A stretch of DNA of 64,000 nt. Source: Salinivibrio sharmensis (GTDB lineage Bacteria > Pseudomonadota > Gammaproteobacteria > Enterobacterales > Vibrionaceae). The position numbers and the translations under genes were made by a program. The stretch covers positions 156,028 through 220,027 of the forward strand of contig NZ_MUFC01000001.1 of assembly GCF_001995985.1 (NCBI RefSeq), given 5' to 3'. The notes under the pieces were generated by a model. The model searched no databases. It saw only the letters and a program-made list of their open reading frames with translations, and was not told where the DNA came from. Of this stretch, positions 19,573-29,674 are shown piece after piece (positions within the stretch are counted from its first letter, which is position 1; every line of letters starts with the position of its first letter).

Positions 19573-21153
19573 ATGGAACTGGTTTTTATTTCTGCCGCCT
19601 TTATCAGTGGCTATGCATTAATGCGCTGCCACCTCCCGCCACTGGTTGGCTTTCTTATCGCTGGCTTTGTTCTCCATGCCATGGGCTACCAGTCGACACC
19701 GGTGATCACGCAGCTGGCCGATCTGGGTGTCACATTGCTGCTGTTTACTATCGGCTTAAAGCTTGATGTCAAAACCTTGCTTACCAAAGAAATATGGTTT
19801 GGCGCCACTGCCCATAACGTCCTGACAACCGCGTTTTTTACTCTCGCGCTAATGGGCCTTAAAGCACTGAGCATTCCTATGCTGTCAGGCATGAGTATGT
19901 CTGAAATGCTGCTGCTTGGCTTCGCCCTGTCTTTTTCCAGTACCGTCTTTGCCATCAAAGCGCTGCAAGAAAAAGGTGAGCTTAATGCCACCTATGGCAC
20001 CTTGGCGATTGGCATGCTGATCATGCAAGACATCTTTGCGGTGATTTTCCTTACCGCCACATCGGGCAAAACCCCCGAGCTCACCGCCCTCCTCCTCTTT
20101 GGTTTACCGCTTCTGAAGCCCCTGCTGGGTAAGCTGTTGGACAAAGCAGGCCACGGTGAAATGTTGGTTCTTTATGCCGTGTTCCTCGCCCTGGTAGCTG
20201 GCGCTGGATTGTTTGAGGCGGTGGGGATTAAACCTGACTTAGGCGCACTTATTCTCGGTATGCTGCTTGCCAGTCACCCACGTGCATCTGAAATGGCCAA
20301 GTCACTGTTTAACATGAAAGAGCTTTTTCTGGTTTGCTTTTTCCTCAACATTGGCTTATCCGAACAGCCTACTTGGCAAAGTTTCAGTTTTGCGCTGATC
20401 TTGATGTTATTACTGCCTATCAAGGGCGTACTCTACTATTGGATCGTCAACGGCTTTCGATATCGAGTTCGTACGGCCCTATTCACCACACTCACCTTAT
20501 TCAACTTCAGTGAATTTGGACTCATTGTCGGTGGCTTGGCGTATAAAACAGGATTGATGCCTGGCCCGATCTTGGTTTCCATCGCCATTGCGGTATCACT
20601 CAGTTTTGCCTTTTCCGCACCACTCAATACCTTTAGTAATCAGCTGTATAGTTGGGCATCACGCTGGCTGCCTGAGCGTGCACCCGACGAGCTTCACCCC
20701 AGCGACCAACAAATCAATCTGGGGGATGCCAGCATCTTGGTGTTGGGGATGGGACGTATTGGCTCAGGCGCCTACGACGAACTCGCCACCACACACCACC
20801 AACCGATTGTGGGGATTGATACACGAGAAGACTCTGTCTCTCGTCATCAGCAAGAAGGACGACGTGTTATTTTAGGCGATGCGACTGATCCCGACTTTTG
20901 GTCGCGGGCGGTGTCTGATGGCAATATCTCGCTCATTTTACTGGCCATGCCTCACAGTCATGCCAATACGTTGGCACTCGAGCAAATTCGACAAACACAA
21001 TTCAGTGGTAAAGTCGCCGCCATTGCCAAATATCAAGATGAGCTTGATCAACTCAAAGCACTCGGTGTGGATGAAGCCTTTAATATCTATCAAGAGGCAG
21101 GTAGCGGCTTTGCGCGCCACGTAAGAGACCGCTTCTCTCACCCAGATAGCTAG
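19573..21153 (+). CDS. CPA2 cation:proton antiporter with TrkA-N domain (YbaL/KefC-like)
   Basis: Inner-membrane monovalent cation/H+ antiporter, 526 residues: about 11-12 membrane helices (residues 1-375), with LLLFTIGLKLDVKTLL and QDIFAVIFL typical of the CPA2 family, then a cytoplasmic NAD-binding TrkA-N domain starting at ILVLGMGRIGSGAYDEL (about residue 391). The full C-terminal TrkA-C domain of E. coli YbaL is not evident; the protein stops soon after the Rossmann domain. In E. coli ybaL lies next to gsk; here asnB lies between. Likely K+ or Na+/H+ exchange, substrate not determinable. Confidence 0.85.
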   Translation: MELVFISAAFISGYALMRCHLPPLVGFLIAGFVLHAMGYQSTPVITQLADLGVTLLLFTIGLKLDVKTLLTKEIWFGATAHNVLTTAFFTLALMGLKALSIPMLSGMSMSEMLLLGFALSFSSTVFAIKALQEKGELNATYGTLAIGMLIMQDIFAVIFLTATSGKTPELTALLLFGLPLLKPLLGKLLDKAGHGEMLVLYAVFLALVAGAGLFEAVGIKPDLGALILGMLLASHPRASEMAKSLFNMKELFLVCFFLNIGLSEQPTWQSFSFALILMLLLPIKGVLYYWIVNGFRYRVRTALFTTLTLFNFSEFGLIVGGLAYKTGLMPGPILVSIAIAVSLSFAFSAPLNTFSNQLYSWASRWLPERAPDELHPSDQQINLGDASILVLGMGRIGSGAYDELATTHHQPIVGIDTREDSVSRHQQEGRRVILGDATDPDFWSRAVSDGNISLILLAMPHSHANTLALEQIRQTQFSGKVAAIAKYQDELDQLKALGVDEAFNIYQEAGSGFARHVRDRFSHPDS

Positions 21154-21175
21154 CCCCCGCTACAACACAACTAAC

Positions 21176-21204
21176 GCACAAGCCCCGTCGCTTGTGCTTT
21201 TTTG
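21176..21204 (+). terminator. Intrinsic terminator of the antiporter gene
   Basis: GCACAAGC-cccgtc-GCTTGTGC followed by TTTTTTT. Confidence 0.88.
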
Positions 21205-21420
21205 TATAAAAACTGCACCATTTTTAAATTTAATTCGTTTTTGGTGATTTTTATTAAATTTTATTCACCATAAGGCAAGTTTGGATAACGGATTTGTTTT
21301 ATCTCCTTGTGTCTTTCTCTGCCACAGGGCAAAGTGTGGTTAACACGTCGCCGCCAGAGGCTCTTTCTCGCGGGCATGATACGGCGACAAAGACCGGATA
21401 ACACAACAGAGAGGAAGATT

Positions 21421-23088
21421 ATGTGTTCAATTTTTGGAGCGCTTGACATAAAAACCGACTCGCAACAATTGCGGGAAGTCGCGTTAAAAATGTCGAAGAC
21501 CATGCGTCACCGTGGCCCGGACTGGTCAGGGATTTATTCGTCTGAAAAAGCCATTCTCGTTCATGAGCGCCTTGCGATTGTCGATCTTAACAGTGGGGCC
21601 CAGCCACTTTATAACCAAAACCAAACCCAAGCCCTCGCAGTTAACGGTGAGATCTACAATCACAAAGAGCTCCGCGCTGAGTTTGCTCCCGACTACCCGT
21701 TTCAAACCGAGTCTGACTGCGAAATCATTCTCGCGCTGTATCAAGAAAAAGGACCAGAGCTGCTCGACTACCTCAACGGTATCTTTGCCTTTATTTTGTA
21801 TGATGAGGAGCAAGATGCGTATTTAATTGGTCGCGATCATATTGGCATTATCCCGCTTTACCATGGCCACGATGAGCACGGCAACTATTACGTCGCCTCT
21901 GAGATGAAAGCGCTAGCCCCTATTTGTAAAACCATTAGTGAATTTCCTCCTGGCCACTTTTTATGGAGTAAGCAAGGCGAGCCTGTTCGCTACTACAAAC
22001 GCGAATGGATGGAATACGATGGGGTGAAAGACAGCACCACGGATAAAGCGGCACTCAAAGAAGCCCTAGAGAAAGCGGTTCACCGTCAACTTATGACCGA
22101 TGTCCCTTATGGCGTTCTACTATCTGGCGGGTTGGATTCATCGGTGATTTCTGCGGTCACCAAGCAATTTGCGGCTAACCGCATTGAGGATGACGACCAA
22201 AGCCAAGCATGGTGGCCACGTCTGCACTCGTTCGCTATTGGCCTAGAAGGCGCACCGGATTTGAAAGCCGCCAAAGAAGTCGCTGACCACCTTGGTACCG
22301 TGCACCACGAGTTTACCTATAGTATCCAAGAAGGCTTGGATGCTATCCGCGACGTGGTGTACCACATCGAAACCTATGATGTGACTACTATCCGAGCATC
22401 AACCCCGATGTATCTGATGTCACGTAAGATTCGTGCGATGGGGATTAAAATGGTGCTCTCAGGAGAAGGCGCAGACGAGGTGTTTGGCGGCTATCTGTAT
22501 TTTCACAAAGCGCCTAACGCACAAGAGTTCCACGAGGAAACGGTTCGCAAGCTGCTCGCGCTCAACATGTTTGATTGTGCCCGCGCGAACAAGTCGATGG
22601 CCGCTTGGGGCGTTGAGGCACGTGTCCCCTTCTTGGATAAAGAGTTTTTGGAAGTGGCGATGCAAATTAAGCCAGACGACAAAATGTGCGGCGATGGCAA
22701 AATGGAAAAGCACATTATTCGTGAGTGCTTTGGGGATCTGTTGCCAGAGTCGGTGGCATGGCGTCAGAAAGAGCAGTTTAGCGATGGCGTCGGTTACGGC
22801 TGGATTGACACATTAAAGGCCATTGCCGATGAAAAAGTCAGCGACCAACAATTGGCAACCGCCGCGTTCCGCTTCCCATACAACACGCCGACCACCAAAG
22901 AAGCGTATATGTATCGTGAGATTTTCGCCGAACTCTTCCCTCTGGAAGATGCCGCGAAGTGTGTCCCTGGCGGCCCATCAATTGCTTGCTCCAGTGCCAA
23001 AGCAATTGAATGGGATGAATCGTTCAAAAACCAAGCCGACCCATCAGGTCGCGCGGTCCGCAACGTACACGAAAAAGCGTACCAATAA
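21421..23088 (+). CDS. asnB: Asparagine synthase B (glutamine-hydrolysing)
   Basis: Makes asparagine from aspartate, ATP and glutamine. 555 residues from ATG 21421, chosen because the N-terminal nucleophile Cys must be residue 2 (MCSIFGALD) and AGAGGAAG lies upstream; the frame is open for 38 codons before it. Glutaminase domain about residues 1-205 (RHRGPDWSG, NGEIYNHKELR), synthetase domain with the ATP loop LLSGGLDSSVIS near 230 and SGEGADEVFGGYLYFHKAP. Near nagC, as in E. coli. Confidence 0.97.
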   Translation: MCSIFGALDIKTDSQQLREVALKMSKTMRHRGPDWSGIYSSEKAILVHERLAIVDLNSGAQPLYNQNQTQALAVNGEIYNHKELRAEFAPDYPFQTESDCEIILALYQEKGPELLDYLNGIFAFILYDEEQDAYLIGRDHIGIIPLYHGHDEHGNYYVASEMKALAPICKTISEFPPGHFLWSKQGEPVRYYKREWMEYDGVKDSTTDKAALKEALEKAVHRQLMTDVPYGVLLSGGLDSSVISAVTKQFAANRIEDDDQSQAWWPRLHSFAIGLEGAPDLKAAKEVADHLGTVHHEFTYSIQEGLDAIRDVVYHIETYDVTTIRASTPMYLMSRKIRAMGIKMVLSGEGADEVFGGYLYFHKAPNAQEFHEETVRKLLALNMFDCARANKSMAAWGVEARVPFLDKEFLEVAMQIKPDDKMCGDGKMEKHIIRECFGDLLPESVAWRQKEQFSDGVGYGWIDTLKAIADEKVSDQQLATAAFRFPYNTPTTKEAYMYREIFAELFPLEDAAKCVPGGPSIACSSAKAIEWDESFKNQADPSGRAVRNVHEKAYQ

Positions 23089-23110
23089 GCCCGCCCCTCA
23101 CGACCGGTAA

Positions 23111-23146
23111 TAAAAAACCGCCAACATCAATTGGCGGTTTTTTATC
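23111..23146. terminator. Bidirectional terminator between asnB and gsk
   Basis: AAAACCGCCAA-catcaa-TTGGCGGTTTT with A- and T-runs on each side. Serves convergent asnB and gsk. Confidence 0.9.
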
Positions 23147-23162
23147 GTTTAAGGCAATGAGA

Positions 23163-24464
23163 TTAACGTTCCCAATAAGCCTCTTCCAAACTATCTTCGC
23201 GCTCCGGCAAGCCACGTGACAAACGCGGAGAGTGCTGCGCCAGCACCTCGTAGCTAACACGGTTAGCGTATTTACACACCTGAGAAAACGATGAGTAAGT
23301 CAAAAATGGGTACTGGTGTTTGCTTGAGTTTGGCACGTTATCACGGTGATAGCGGTTAGCTGACATATCGTGCAGCAACGCAGACAGGGCGCCGTCACCC
23401 GCACCATTGGTGTTTTTGATCCGTTCCGGTCCACCCATGTATGGCGCAATGTGCGAATAAATCTTAATCGGATTTTCGCAATCGGCTTTGATCATTGGGC
23501 GGCTAAACTCATACATATTGAACTCGGGAATGGCCCCGGGTAACAAAGGCAGTGAGGTTTCGCGTTTGGCTTTATCTTCACTGTAACCCGCCATGTATAG
23601 GCCAATCGGGCCAGCGGTGCAAAGCACCATATCTACCCATTGCAACGCAGCGTCAGCCGCGAGCAGTGGATCACTTTCGCCCGTGAGCGCTTCGCCCTCA
23701 TCTTCGTTCATCGCCACCACACTGACGTGCTCAGCCAGAAAATCACGCCACCATTGTGGATTTTGTTCAATCACATACTTGGTGCCCAGCGTCATCACCA
23801 CAGGCACATTGTGCTTTTTGGCATATTCGATGGCGCGCATGGTCGCGTCCGGCATCGGGTCGCCGTCTTTACAGCGAACCAAATAGGCCGTCAGGACTAA
23901 AGCAGATGCGTGTTCAAAGATGTGTTCTGGAATCGACTCAGGATGCAGCTGGTTCATTAAACCTTCGTTGATGGCAAAAGTACGCTCACCGCAATCGCCA
24001 ATCAGTGCGTAGCAACGGCCAATCGGGCCTTGGACAGGTTGCAGATAGTTGAGATCCATGCGGCTGGAGGTGTTGCATAAGTAGCGATAAGAGTAGCTAC
24101 CAATGCGGATATCCTGACTCATCACCCCAAGTAGAATCGATTGGTCATCCGCTAAGGCGGAGTAGTTGTGCAAGGTGTTGCCAATGGTGCCGCCAGCAAA
24201 TTCATGCGTCACCAAATTGTTGTCCTTAAGCTCTTGATACAAGGCTTCAGCGCGCTCATCGTCAATTACTAACGAATGGCCTTTGCTCAAACCATAGCGC
24301 TCCAGGAAGTCATCACTCACTTTTGCTTCTATATCCACCAAGGTTTGGTCAATGCCAATCACATGGGGGCGTTTAAAACCACGCTCACTGGCAGGGTTAA
24401 GCAAAGGGTCCCGGGCGTGAACCGGAAAGTAGTGTTTAGACTTACGTTGTCCTGGAAATTTCAT
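23163..24464 (-). CDS. gsk: Inosine-guanosine kinase
   Basis: PfkB-family kinase of purine salvage that phosphorylates guanosine and inosine. 433 residues, near-identical in layout to E. coli Gsk: MKFPGQRKSKHYFPV start, FAGGTIGNTLHNYS, the anion-hole and catalytic stretch TNGAGDGALSALLHD, and the RGLPEREDSLEEAYW end. ATG 24464. Downstream of hemH on the same strand, as in E. coli. Confidence 0.97.
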   Translation of the reverse strand: MKFPGQRKSKHYFPVHARDPLLNPASERGFKRPHVIGIDQTLVDIEAKVSDDFLERYGLSKGHSLVIDDERAEALYQELKDNNLVTHEFAGGTIGNTLHNYSALADDQSILLGVMSQDIRIGSYSYRYLCNTSSRMDLNYLQPVQGPIGRCYALIGDCGERTFAINEGLMNQLHPESIPEHIFEHASALVLTAYLVRCKDGDPMPDATMRAIEYAKKHNVPVVMTLGTKYVIEQNPQWWRDFLAEHVSVVAMNEDEGEALTGESDPLLAADAALQWVDMVLCTAGPIGLYMAGYSEDKAKRETSLPLLPGAIPEFNMYEFSRPMIKADCENPIKIYSHIAPYMGGPERIKNTNGAGDGALSALLHDMSANRYHRDNVPNSSKHQYPFLTYSSFSQVCKYANRVSYEVLAQHSPRLSRGLPEREDSLEEAYWER

Positions 24465-24492
24465 GGTTCGTGTAACTAGCTAATGGAAGGGA

Positions 24493-24521
24493 GGCGCGAA
24501 TTCTACCACAGAATTTGCGCC
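24493..24521. other. Hairpin between hemH and gsk
   Basis: GGCGCGAATTC-taccaca-GAATTTGCGCC, 10 of 11 paired. No T-run follows on the minus strand. It may be a hemH transcript end or part of the gsk control region; undecided. Confidence 0.35.
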
Positions 24522-24553
24522 TGCATAGCGTCTGGTGGACGAATTTTATCGCC

Positions 24554-25528
24554 CTACCACCCTTGCGTATGCTCTGCCACCAGCGTCGCCATTAACTCAA
24601 TATGCGCCTCGTCATCGTTTAAGCATGGGATAAACCGAAAGGCTTCGCCACCTGCTTCTAAAAAGATATCCCGGCACTCACCGGCAATTTCTTCCAAGGT
24701 TTCTAAACAGTCAGAAGAAAAGGCCGGCGTCATAATATCGAGAGTTTTTACCCCTTTCGCGGGTAGCGATTCTAACGTTTTATCCGTGTAAGGCTTAAGC
24801 CACTCTTCACGTCCAAACCGCGATTGGTAGCTCATCATGATCGCTTGATCGGGGAGCCCGAGTTCCGCCTGCAACAATGCCGTGGTTTGTTCGCAATGTT
24901 GCGGATACGGGTCGCCATTATCGGCAAAGCGTTGTGGGATCCCATGGTATGAACACAGTAAGAGATCGCCCTTGCCGTGTTTATCCCAGTGACGTCTCAC
25001 GGAGTCTGCCAATGCCGATTGGTACGCCGGATGATCGTGATAGTGATGCACAAAGCGAAGCTCAGGCAGCAAGGGGCGTCCTTTGAGGGATTTGGCGACT
25101 TTGTCAAATACCGCGGCGGTGGTGGTCGCAGAGTACTGCGGGTACAAGGGCAAAACCATGACCTTTTCACAGCCTTGTTGCTGCAGTTGCTCAATACCAT
25201 CCGTAATCGATGGTGAACCATAGGTCATTCCTAGGGCAACGGGTAATCCCGACTTGTTAGCTAAGGCATCACGCTGGCGTGTAGCATACACCATCAGCGG
25301 TGAGCCCTCGTCCATCCAAACACTTTGATAGAGCTTAGCCACCTTGGGAGAGCGTACCGGCAGAATCACACCATGAAGCAGTGGGCACCACAACCAACGC
25401 GTTAAATCGACCACCCGATGGTCATGAAGAAACTCAGATAAAAAGCGCTTTACAGCAGAAGAGGTAGGCGCATCTGGGGTTCCCAGGTTAACCAGAAGTA
25501 CGCCAACTTGGTTATGCTTTTCGGTCAT
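24554..25528 (-). CDS. hemH: Ferrochelatase
   Basis: Inserts Fe(II) into protoporphyrin IX in the last step of haem synthesis; peripheral inner-membrane enzyme. 324 residues from ATG 25528 ([21 protein letters not shown]) with AAGGA 9 nt upstream; the frame extends to 25588 but that part does not match the family. Catalytic His in [19 protein letters not shown], conserved TYGSPSI and [12 protein letters not shown]. Downstream of adk. Confidence 0.97.
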   Translation of the reverse strand: MTEKHNQVGVLLVNLGTPDAPTSSAVKRFLSEFLHDHRVVDLTRWLWCPLLHGVILPVRSPKVAKLYQSVWMDEGSPLMVYATRQRDALANKSGLPVALGMTYGSPSITDGIEQLQQQGCEKVMVLPLYPQYSATTTAAVFDKVAKSLKGRPLLPELRFVHHYHDHPAYQSALADSVRRHWDKHGKGDLLLCSYHGIPQRFADNGDPYPQHCEQTTALLQAELGLPDQAIMMSYQSRFGREEWLKPYTDKTLESLPAKGVKTLDIMTPAFSSDCLETLEEIAGECRDIFLEAGGEAFRFIPCLNDDEAHIELMATLVAEHTQGW

Positions 25529-25636
25529 GTGTGTTGTCCTTGGCTTTGGCTCGGCCGCGAGCCCAGTATTTTTGTTGTACCTTTCCAATTTAACGTATCT
25601 GATTAAATTGTTTGGAGAATGGCGCTTAGCTTGCCA

Positions 25637-25672
25637 TAAAAAAACCGGAGCGACTAATCGTCAGCTCCGGTT
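25637..25672 (-). terminator. Intrinsic terminator of adk
   Basis: AACCGGAGC ... GCTCCGGTT, with a T-run on the minus strand. It separates adk from hemH. Confidence 0.88.
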
Positions 25673-25738
25673 TCTACTATCAGCAATACCGATGACAACC
25701 TGTGTCAGCACGTAAACGCGCGACACATTGAGCCTGGT

Positions 25739-26404
<666 letters not shown>

Positions 26405-26471
26405 TTAGGTTTCGTTAAACTGCGTCTATATTCGCAAAGACACGAAACATACACGCTTAACTAAACGCTAT

Positions 26472-26497
26472 CAAGCCCGGCAATCCGGCCGGGCTTG
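26472..26497 (-). terminator. GC-rich hairpin between htpG and adk
   Basis: CAAGCCCGGC-aatccg-GCCGGGCTTG, a perfect ten-base stem, but with no T-run on the minus strand. A likely htpG transcript end. Confidence 0.6.
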
Positions 26498-26540
26498 TTC
26501 GATAGTCATTCAGTATGTGGTCTCGACAATCGCCTGTCGA

Positions 26541-28436
26541 TTATACCTTAGTCAGAAGCTGGTTGACCGAAGCCAAGAAGTCTGACGGATCGTCCATGCT
26601 GCCTTTCTCTGCCAGCATCGCTTGACCCAGCAGCATTTCTACCCAGGTACCGAATTTCTGCTCATCGCTTTCATCCGCCATGCGTTTGACCAGGTTATGC
26701 TCTGGGTTCAGCTCAAAGATGTACTTCACATCAGGCGCTTGCTGACCAGCTGCCTCAAGAAGCTTCGCCATTTGCGTGCCCATCTCAAACTGATCAGTCA
26801 CCACCACGGCCGGCGTGTCTGAGAGTTTAAAGGTGGTACGTACATCTTTAACGCGATCCCCCAAGTGCGATTTTACTCGCTCAATCACAGACTCAAAGGC
26901 TTTTTCGGTTTCTTCACGCTCTGCTTTTGCCTCTTCATCATCGAATTGGCTCAGGTCGAGATCCGCCTTGGTAATTGCTTGGAACTGCTTACCATCGAAC
27001 TCGGTCAGGTAGCTCATCAACCACTCATCAATGCGGTCATACATCAAGATAACTTCGATGCCTTTGGCTTTAAACTGCTCCAAGTGCGGGCTGTGTTTGG
27101 CCGCATTGTAGCTATCCGCGGTGATGTAGTAGATTTTGTCTTGCTCTTCTTTCATGCGCGACACGTAGTCGGCCAAGGAGACGGTTTGCTCAGCGCTGTC
27201 TTCATGCGTTGAGGCAAAGCGCAGCAAGCCAGCAATTTTTTCTTTATTGCTGAAATCTTCCGCCGGCCCTTCTTTCATTACCAAGCCAAACTCACGCCAA
27301 AACGTCTGATACTTCTCCGCATCGTTTTTAGCCAGTTTTTCTAGCATCGACAACACGCGCTTGGTACACGCACCGCGCAGTGACTGCGTGATCTTGTTGT
27401 CTTGCAGGATTTCACGCGAGACGTTAAGCGGTAAATCGTTAGAGTCAATCAAACCACGGACAAAGCGCAAGTAACTTGGCATGAATTGTGACGCATCATC
27501 CATGATAAAGACGCGTTGTACATAGAGTTTCAGTCCATGTTTGTGCTCGCGGTTGTAAAGATCCCAAGGGGCTTTTGACGGGATATACAACAAGCTAGTG
27601 TAGTCGTTCTTACCTTCAACGCGGTTATGGCTCCACGTCAGCGGTTCGGCAAAGTCGTGCGAGACATGCTTATAGAACTCTTTGTATTCGTCTGCCGAGA
27701 TATCTGACTTAGCGCGGGTCCAAAGCGCTTGCGCTTTGTTGACTTGTTCCCACTTACCTTCGCCAGTCTCGTTACCTTCCTCGTCTTTCTCTTGCGTCCA
27801 CATTTCTACCGGAATACCGATATGGTCAGAGTATTTACCGATCACCTCACGTAGGCGCCAATCATTGAGGAACTCTTTCTCGTCGTCTTTAAGGTGCAGA
27901 GTAATCTCGGTGCCACGGTCAGCTTTGCTGATAGGCTCTAGGGTATACTCACCTTCACCAGTTGACTCCCACTGCACTGCCTCGTCGGCAGCAAGACCCG
28001 CTGCACGAGTGCGCACGGTTACCTTGTCAGCGACAATAAAGGCAGAGTAAAAGCCGACCCCGAATTGGCCAATGAGGTTCGAGTCCTTGCTTTGATCTTC
28101 GTTAAGCTGTTTAAGAAACTCTTCCGTGCCCGATTTGGCAATGGTACCGAGGTTGGCGATGACATCATCACGGCTCATACCAATACCATTATCAGAGACA
28201 GTTAACGTACCGGCGTCACTATCAAAGGAAAGGCGAACGCGCAGGTCACCGTCATTTTCATACAGCTCAGGGGCGGACAACGCTTTAAAACGCAGCTTAT
28301 CAGCGGCATCTGACGCGTTTGACACTAGCTCTCGCAGGAAAATCTCTTTGTTTGAGTAGAGAGAGTGGATCATCAACTGCAGCAATTTGGACGTATCTGA
28401 ACCAAACTGATGTTTTTCTGGGGTTTTCACGCTCAT
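26541..28436 (-). CDS. htpG: Hsp90-family chaperone HtpG
   Basis: ATP-dependent chaperone, 631 residues. N-terminal GHKL ATPase ([47 protein letters not shown]), middle client-binding domain ([31 protein letters not shown]), and a C-terminal dimerisation domain. A sigma-32-type promoter lies 85-115 bp upstream, consistent with heat-shock control. Confidence 0.98.
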   Translation of the reverse strand: MSVKTPEKHQFGSDTSKLLQLMIHSLYSNKEIFLRELVSNASDAADKLRFKALSAPELYENDGDLRVRLSFDSDAGTLTVSDNGIGMSRDDVIANLGTIAKSGTEEFLKQLNEDQSKDSNLIGQFGVGFYSAFIVADKVTVRTRAAGLAADEAVQWESTGEGEYTLEPISKADRGTEITLHLKDDEKEFLNDWRLREVIGKYSDHIGIPVEMWTQEKDEEGNETGEGKWEQVNKAQALWTRAKSDISADEYKEFYKHVSHDFAEPLTWSHNRVEGKNDYTSLLYIPSKAPWDLYNREHKHGLKLYVQRVFIMDDASQFMPSYLRFVRGLIDSNDLPLNVSREILQDNKITQSLRGACTKRVLSMLEKLAKNDAEKYQTFWREFGLVMKEGPAEDFSNKEKIAGLLRFASTHEDSAEQTVSLADYVSRMKEEQDKIYYITADSYNAAKHSPHLEQFKAKGIEVILMYDRIDEWLMSYLTEFDGKQFQAITKADLDLSQFDDEEAKAEREETEKAFESVIERVKSHLGDRVKDVRTTFKLSDTPAVVVTDQFEMGTQMAKLLEAAGQQAPDVKYIFELNPEHNLVKRMADESDEQKFGTWVEMLLGQAMLAEKGSMDDPSDFLASVNQLLTKV

Positions 28437-28520
28437 GTCAATCTACCTAACACTATGAGGATTAATGGCGACGTGGACTCAATGCCCACGTTACAATGAA
28501 TTCGTATTCAGTCCTCTTGG

Positions 28521-28549
28521 ATATAGGGATCCTGTTACACGCTTTCAAG
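28521..28549 (-). promoter_or_regulatory. Sigma-32 (RpoH) type promoter of htpG
   Basis: On the minus strand: CTTGAAA (28549-28543), a 14-bp spacer, then CCCTATAT (28528-28521). The heat-shock consensus is CTTGAAA-N(11-16)-CCCCATNT. The -10 element lies about 85 bp upstream of the htpG ATG. Confidence 0.8.
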
Positions 28550-28600
28550 GCCTAGGTGGTCAAGTTAAAGCCAGTTAGTGTTAAGGCGATAGGCAATAGG

Positions 28601-28632
28601 AAAAGAAAAGCCTAACCAGAGGCTAGGCTTTT
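28601..28632 (-). terminator. Terminator after recR
   Basis: AAAAGCCTA-accagaggc-TAGGCTTTT with a T-rich tail on the minus strand. It closes the dnaX-ybaB-recR unit, so htpG is transcribed separately. The rest of 28437-28708 shows only the htpG promoter. Confidence 0.75.
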
Positions 28633-28708
28633 GAGGGTCAATCACACTGTTAGCGCTGTATCGCCACGTAAACAGGCTCACCCACCGTTGAGGGCTACGT
28701 CAAACAAT

Positions 28709-29317
28709 TTAGCGATACTTCAACTGCTGGCGACCGATAATTGAGTGAGACAACGTGGTGCCGTCGACCAATTCAAGCTCGCCTCCCATCGGCACGCCAT
28801 GTGCGATACGGCTGGCACCCACTTGGTGCTCTTGGCAAAGCTCAGCGATGTATTGCGCCGTGGCCTCGCCTTCCACCGTCGGGTTAGTCGCCAAAATAAG
28901 CTCTTGAATGGGTTCGTGTTGCAAACGCCTTTCCAACACATCAAGGCCGATGTCTGCCGGGCCAATGCCATCAAGGGGGGACAAATGCCCCATCAAGACA
29001 AAGTACCGCCCAGAGTACTGGCCAGTAGCCTCGACGGCCGCAATGTCTGCCGGGCTTTCAACCACACAAATCAACCCGGTTTCTTGGCGCTTCGGGTTAT
29101 CGCAAATGGCGCACACGTCTTGCTCGGTAAAGGTTCGACATTGGCTGCAGTGGCCAATGTCTGTCATTGCCGTGCTCAGTGCTTGCGCGAGAGCCAATCC
29201 ACCTTGGCGGTTTCGTTGCAATAGGTGGTAGGCCATCCGCTGCGCTGATTTAGGGCCAACGCCTGGCAAACAACGCAGCGAGTCCATCAGTTGTTCAAGT
29301 AACTGGCTGGTGCGCAT
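28709..29317 (-). CDS. recR: Recombination mediator RecR
   Basis: With RecO (and RecF) loads RecA onto gapped DNA. 202 residues: helix-hairpin-helix [20 protein letters not shown], a C4 zinc finger ([16 protein letters not shown], about residues 57-72), and a Toprim domain with [12 protein letters not shown] and the [14 protein letters not shown]alker-B-like end. Follows ybaB after 3 bp, so co-translated. Confidence 0.98.
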   Translation of the reverse strand: MRTSQLLEQLMDSLRCLPGVGPKSAQRMAYHLLQRNRQGGLALAQALSTAMTDIGHCSQCRTFTEQDVCAICDNPKRQETGLICVVESPADIAAVEATGQYSGRYFVLMGHLSPLDGIGPADIGLDVLERRLQHEPIQELILATNPTVEGEATAQYIAELCQEHQVGASRIAHGVPMGGELELVDGTTLSHSIIGRQQLKYR

Positions 29318-29320
29318 AGA

Positions 29321-29650
29321 TTAAAATGGCATTTTCATGCCCGGTGGTAACTGCATACCACCTGTCACTTCCGCCATTTTCTCTTTTTGTTGCTCCTCAA
29401 CACGACGGGCAGCATCGTTGAATGCGGCCGCAATCAAGTCTTCCAGCATGTCTTTATCATCTTCCATCAAGCTATCGTCGATATCGACACGACGGATGCT
29501 GTGGCTGCCTGTCATGGTCACTTTCACCATGCCGGCGCCCGCTTCGCCTGTCACTTCCATGCTGGCGATTTCTTCTTGTACTTTCTGCATGCGCTCTTGC
29601 ATTTGCTGCGCCTGCTTCATCATGTTACCCATGCCGCCTTTACCAAACAT
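29321..29650 (-). CDS. ybaB: YbaB/EbfC nucleoid-associated protein
   Basis: Small dimeric DNA-binding protein (109 residues) with the family start [21 protein letters not shown], the core [23 protein letters not shown], and the Met/Pro-rich end [16 protein letters not shown] 29650 follows AGAGAGAGAA. Conserved between dnaX and recR. Confidence 0.96.
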   Translation of the reverse strand: MFGKGGMGNMMKQAQQMQERMQKVQEEIASMEVTGEAGAGMVKVTMTGSHSIRRVDIDDSLMEDDKDMLEDLIAAAFNDAARRVEEQQKEKMAEVTGGMQLPPGMKMPF

Positions 29651-29674
29651 AATTCTCTCTCTTGGTTAGGTGTC

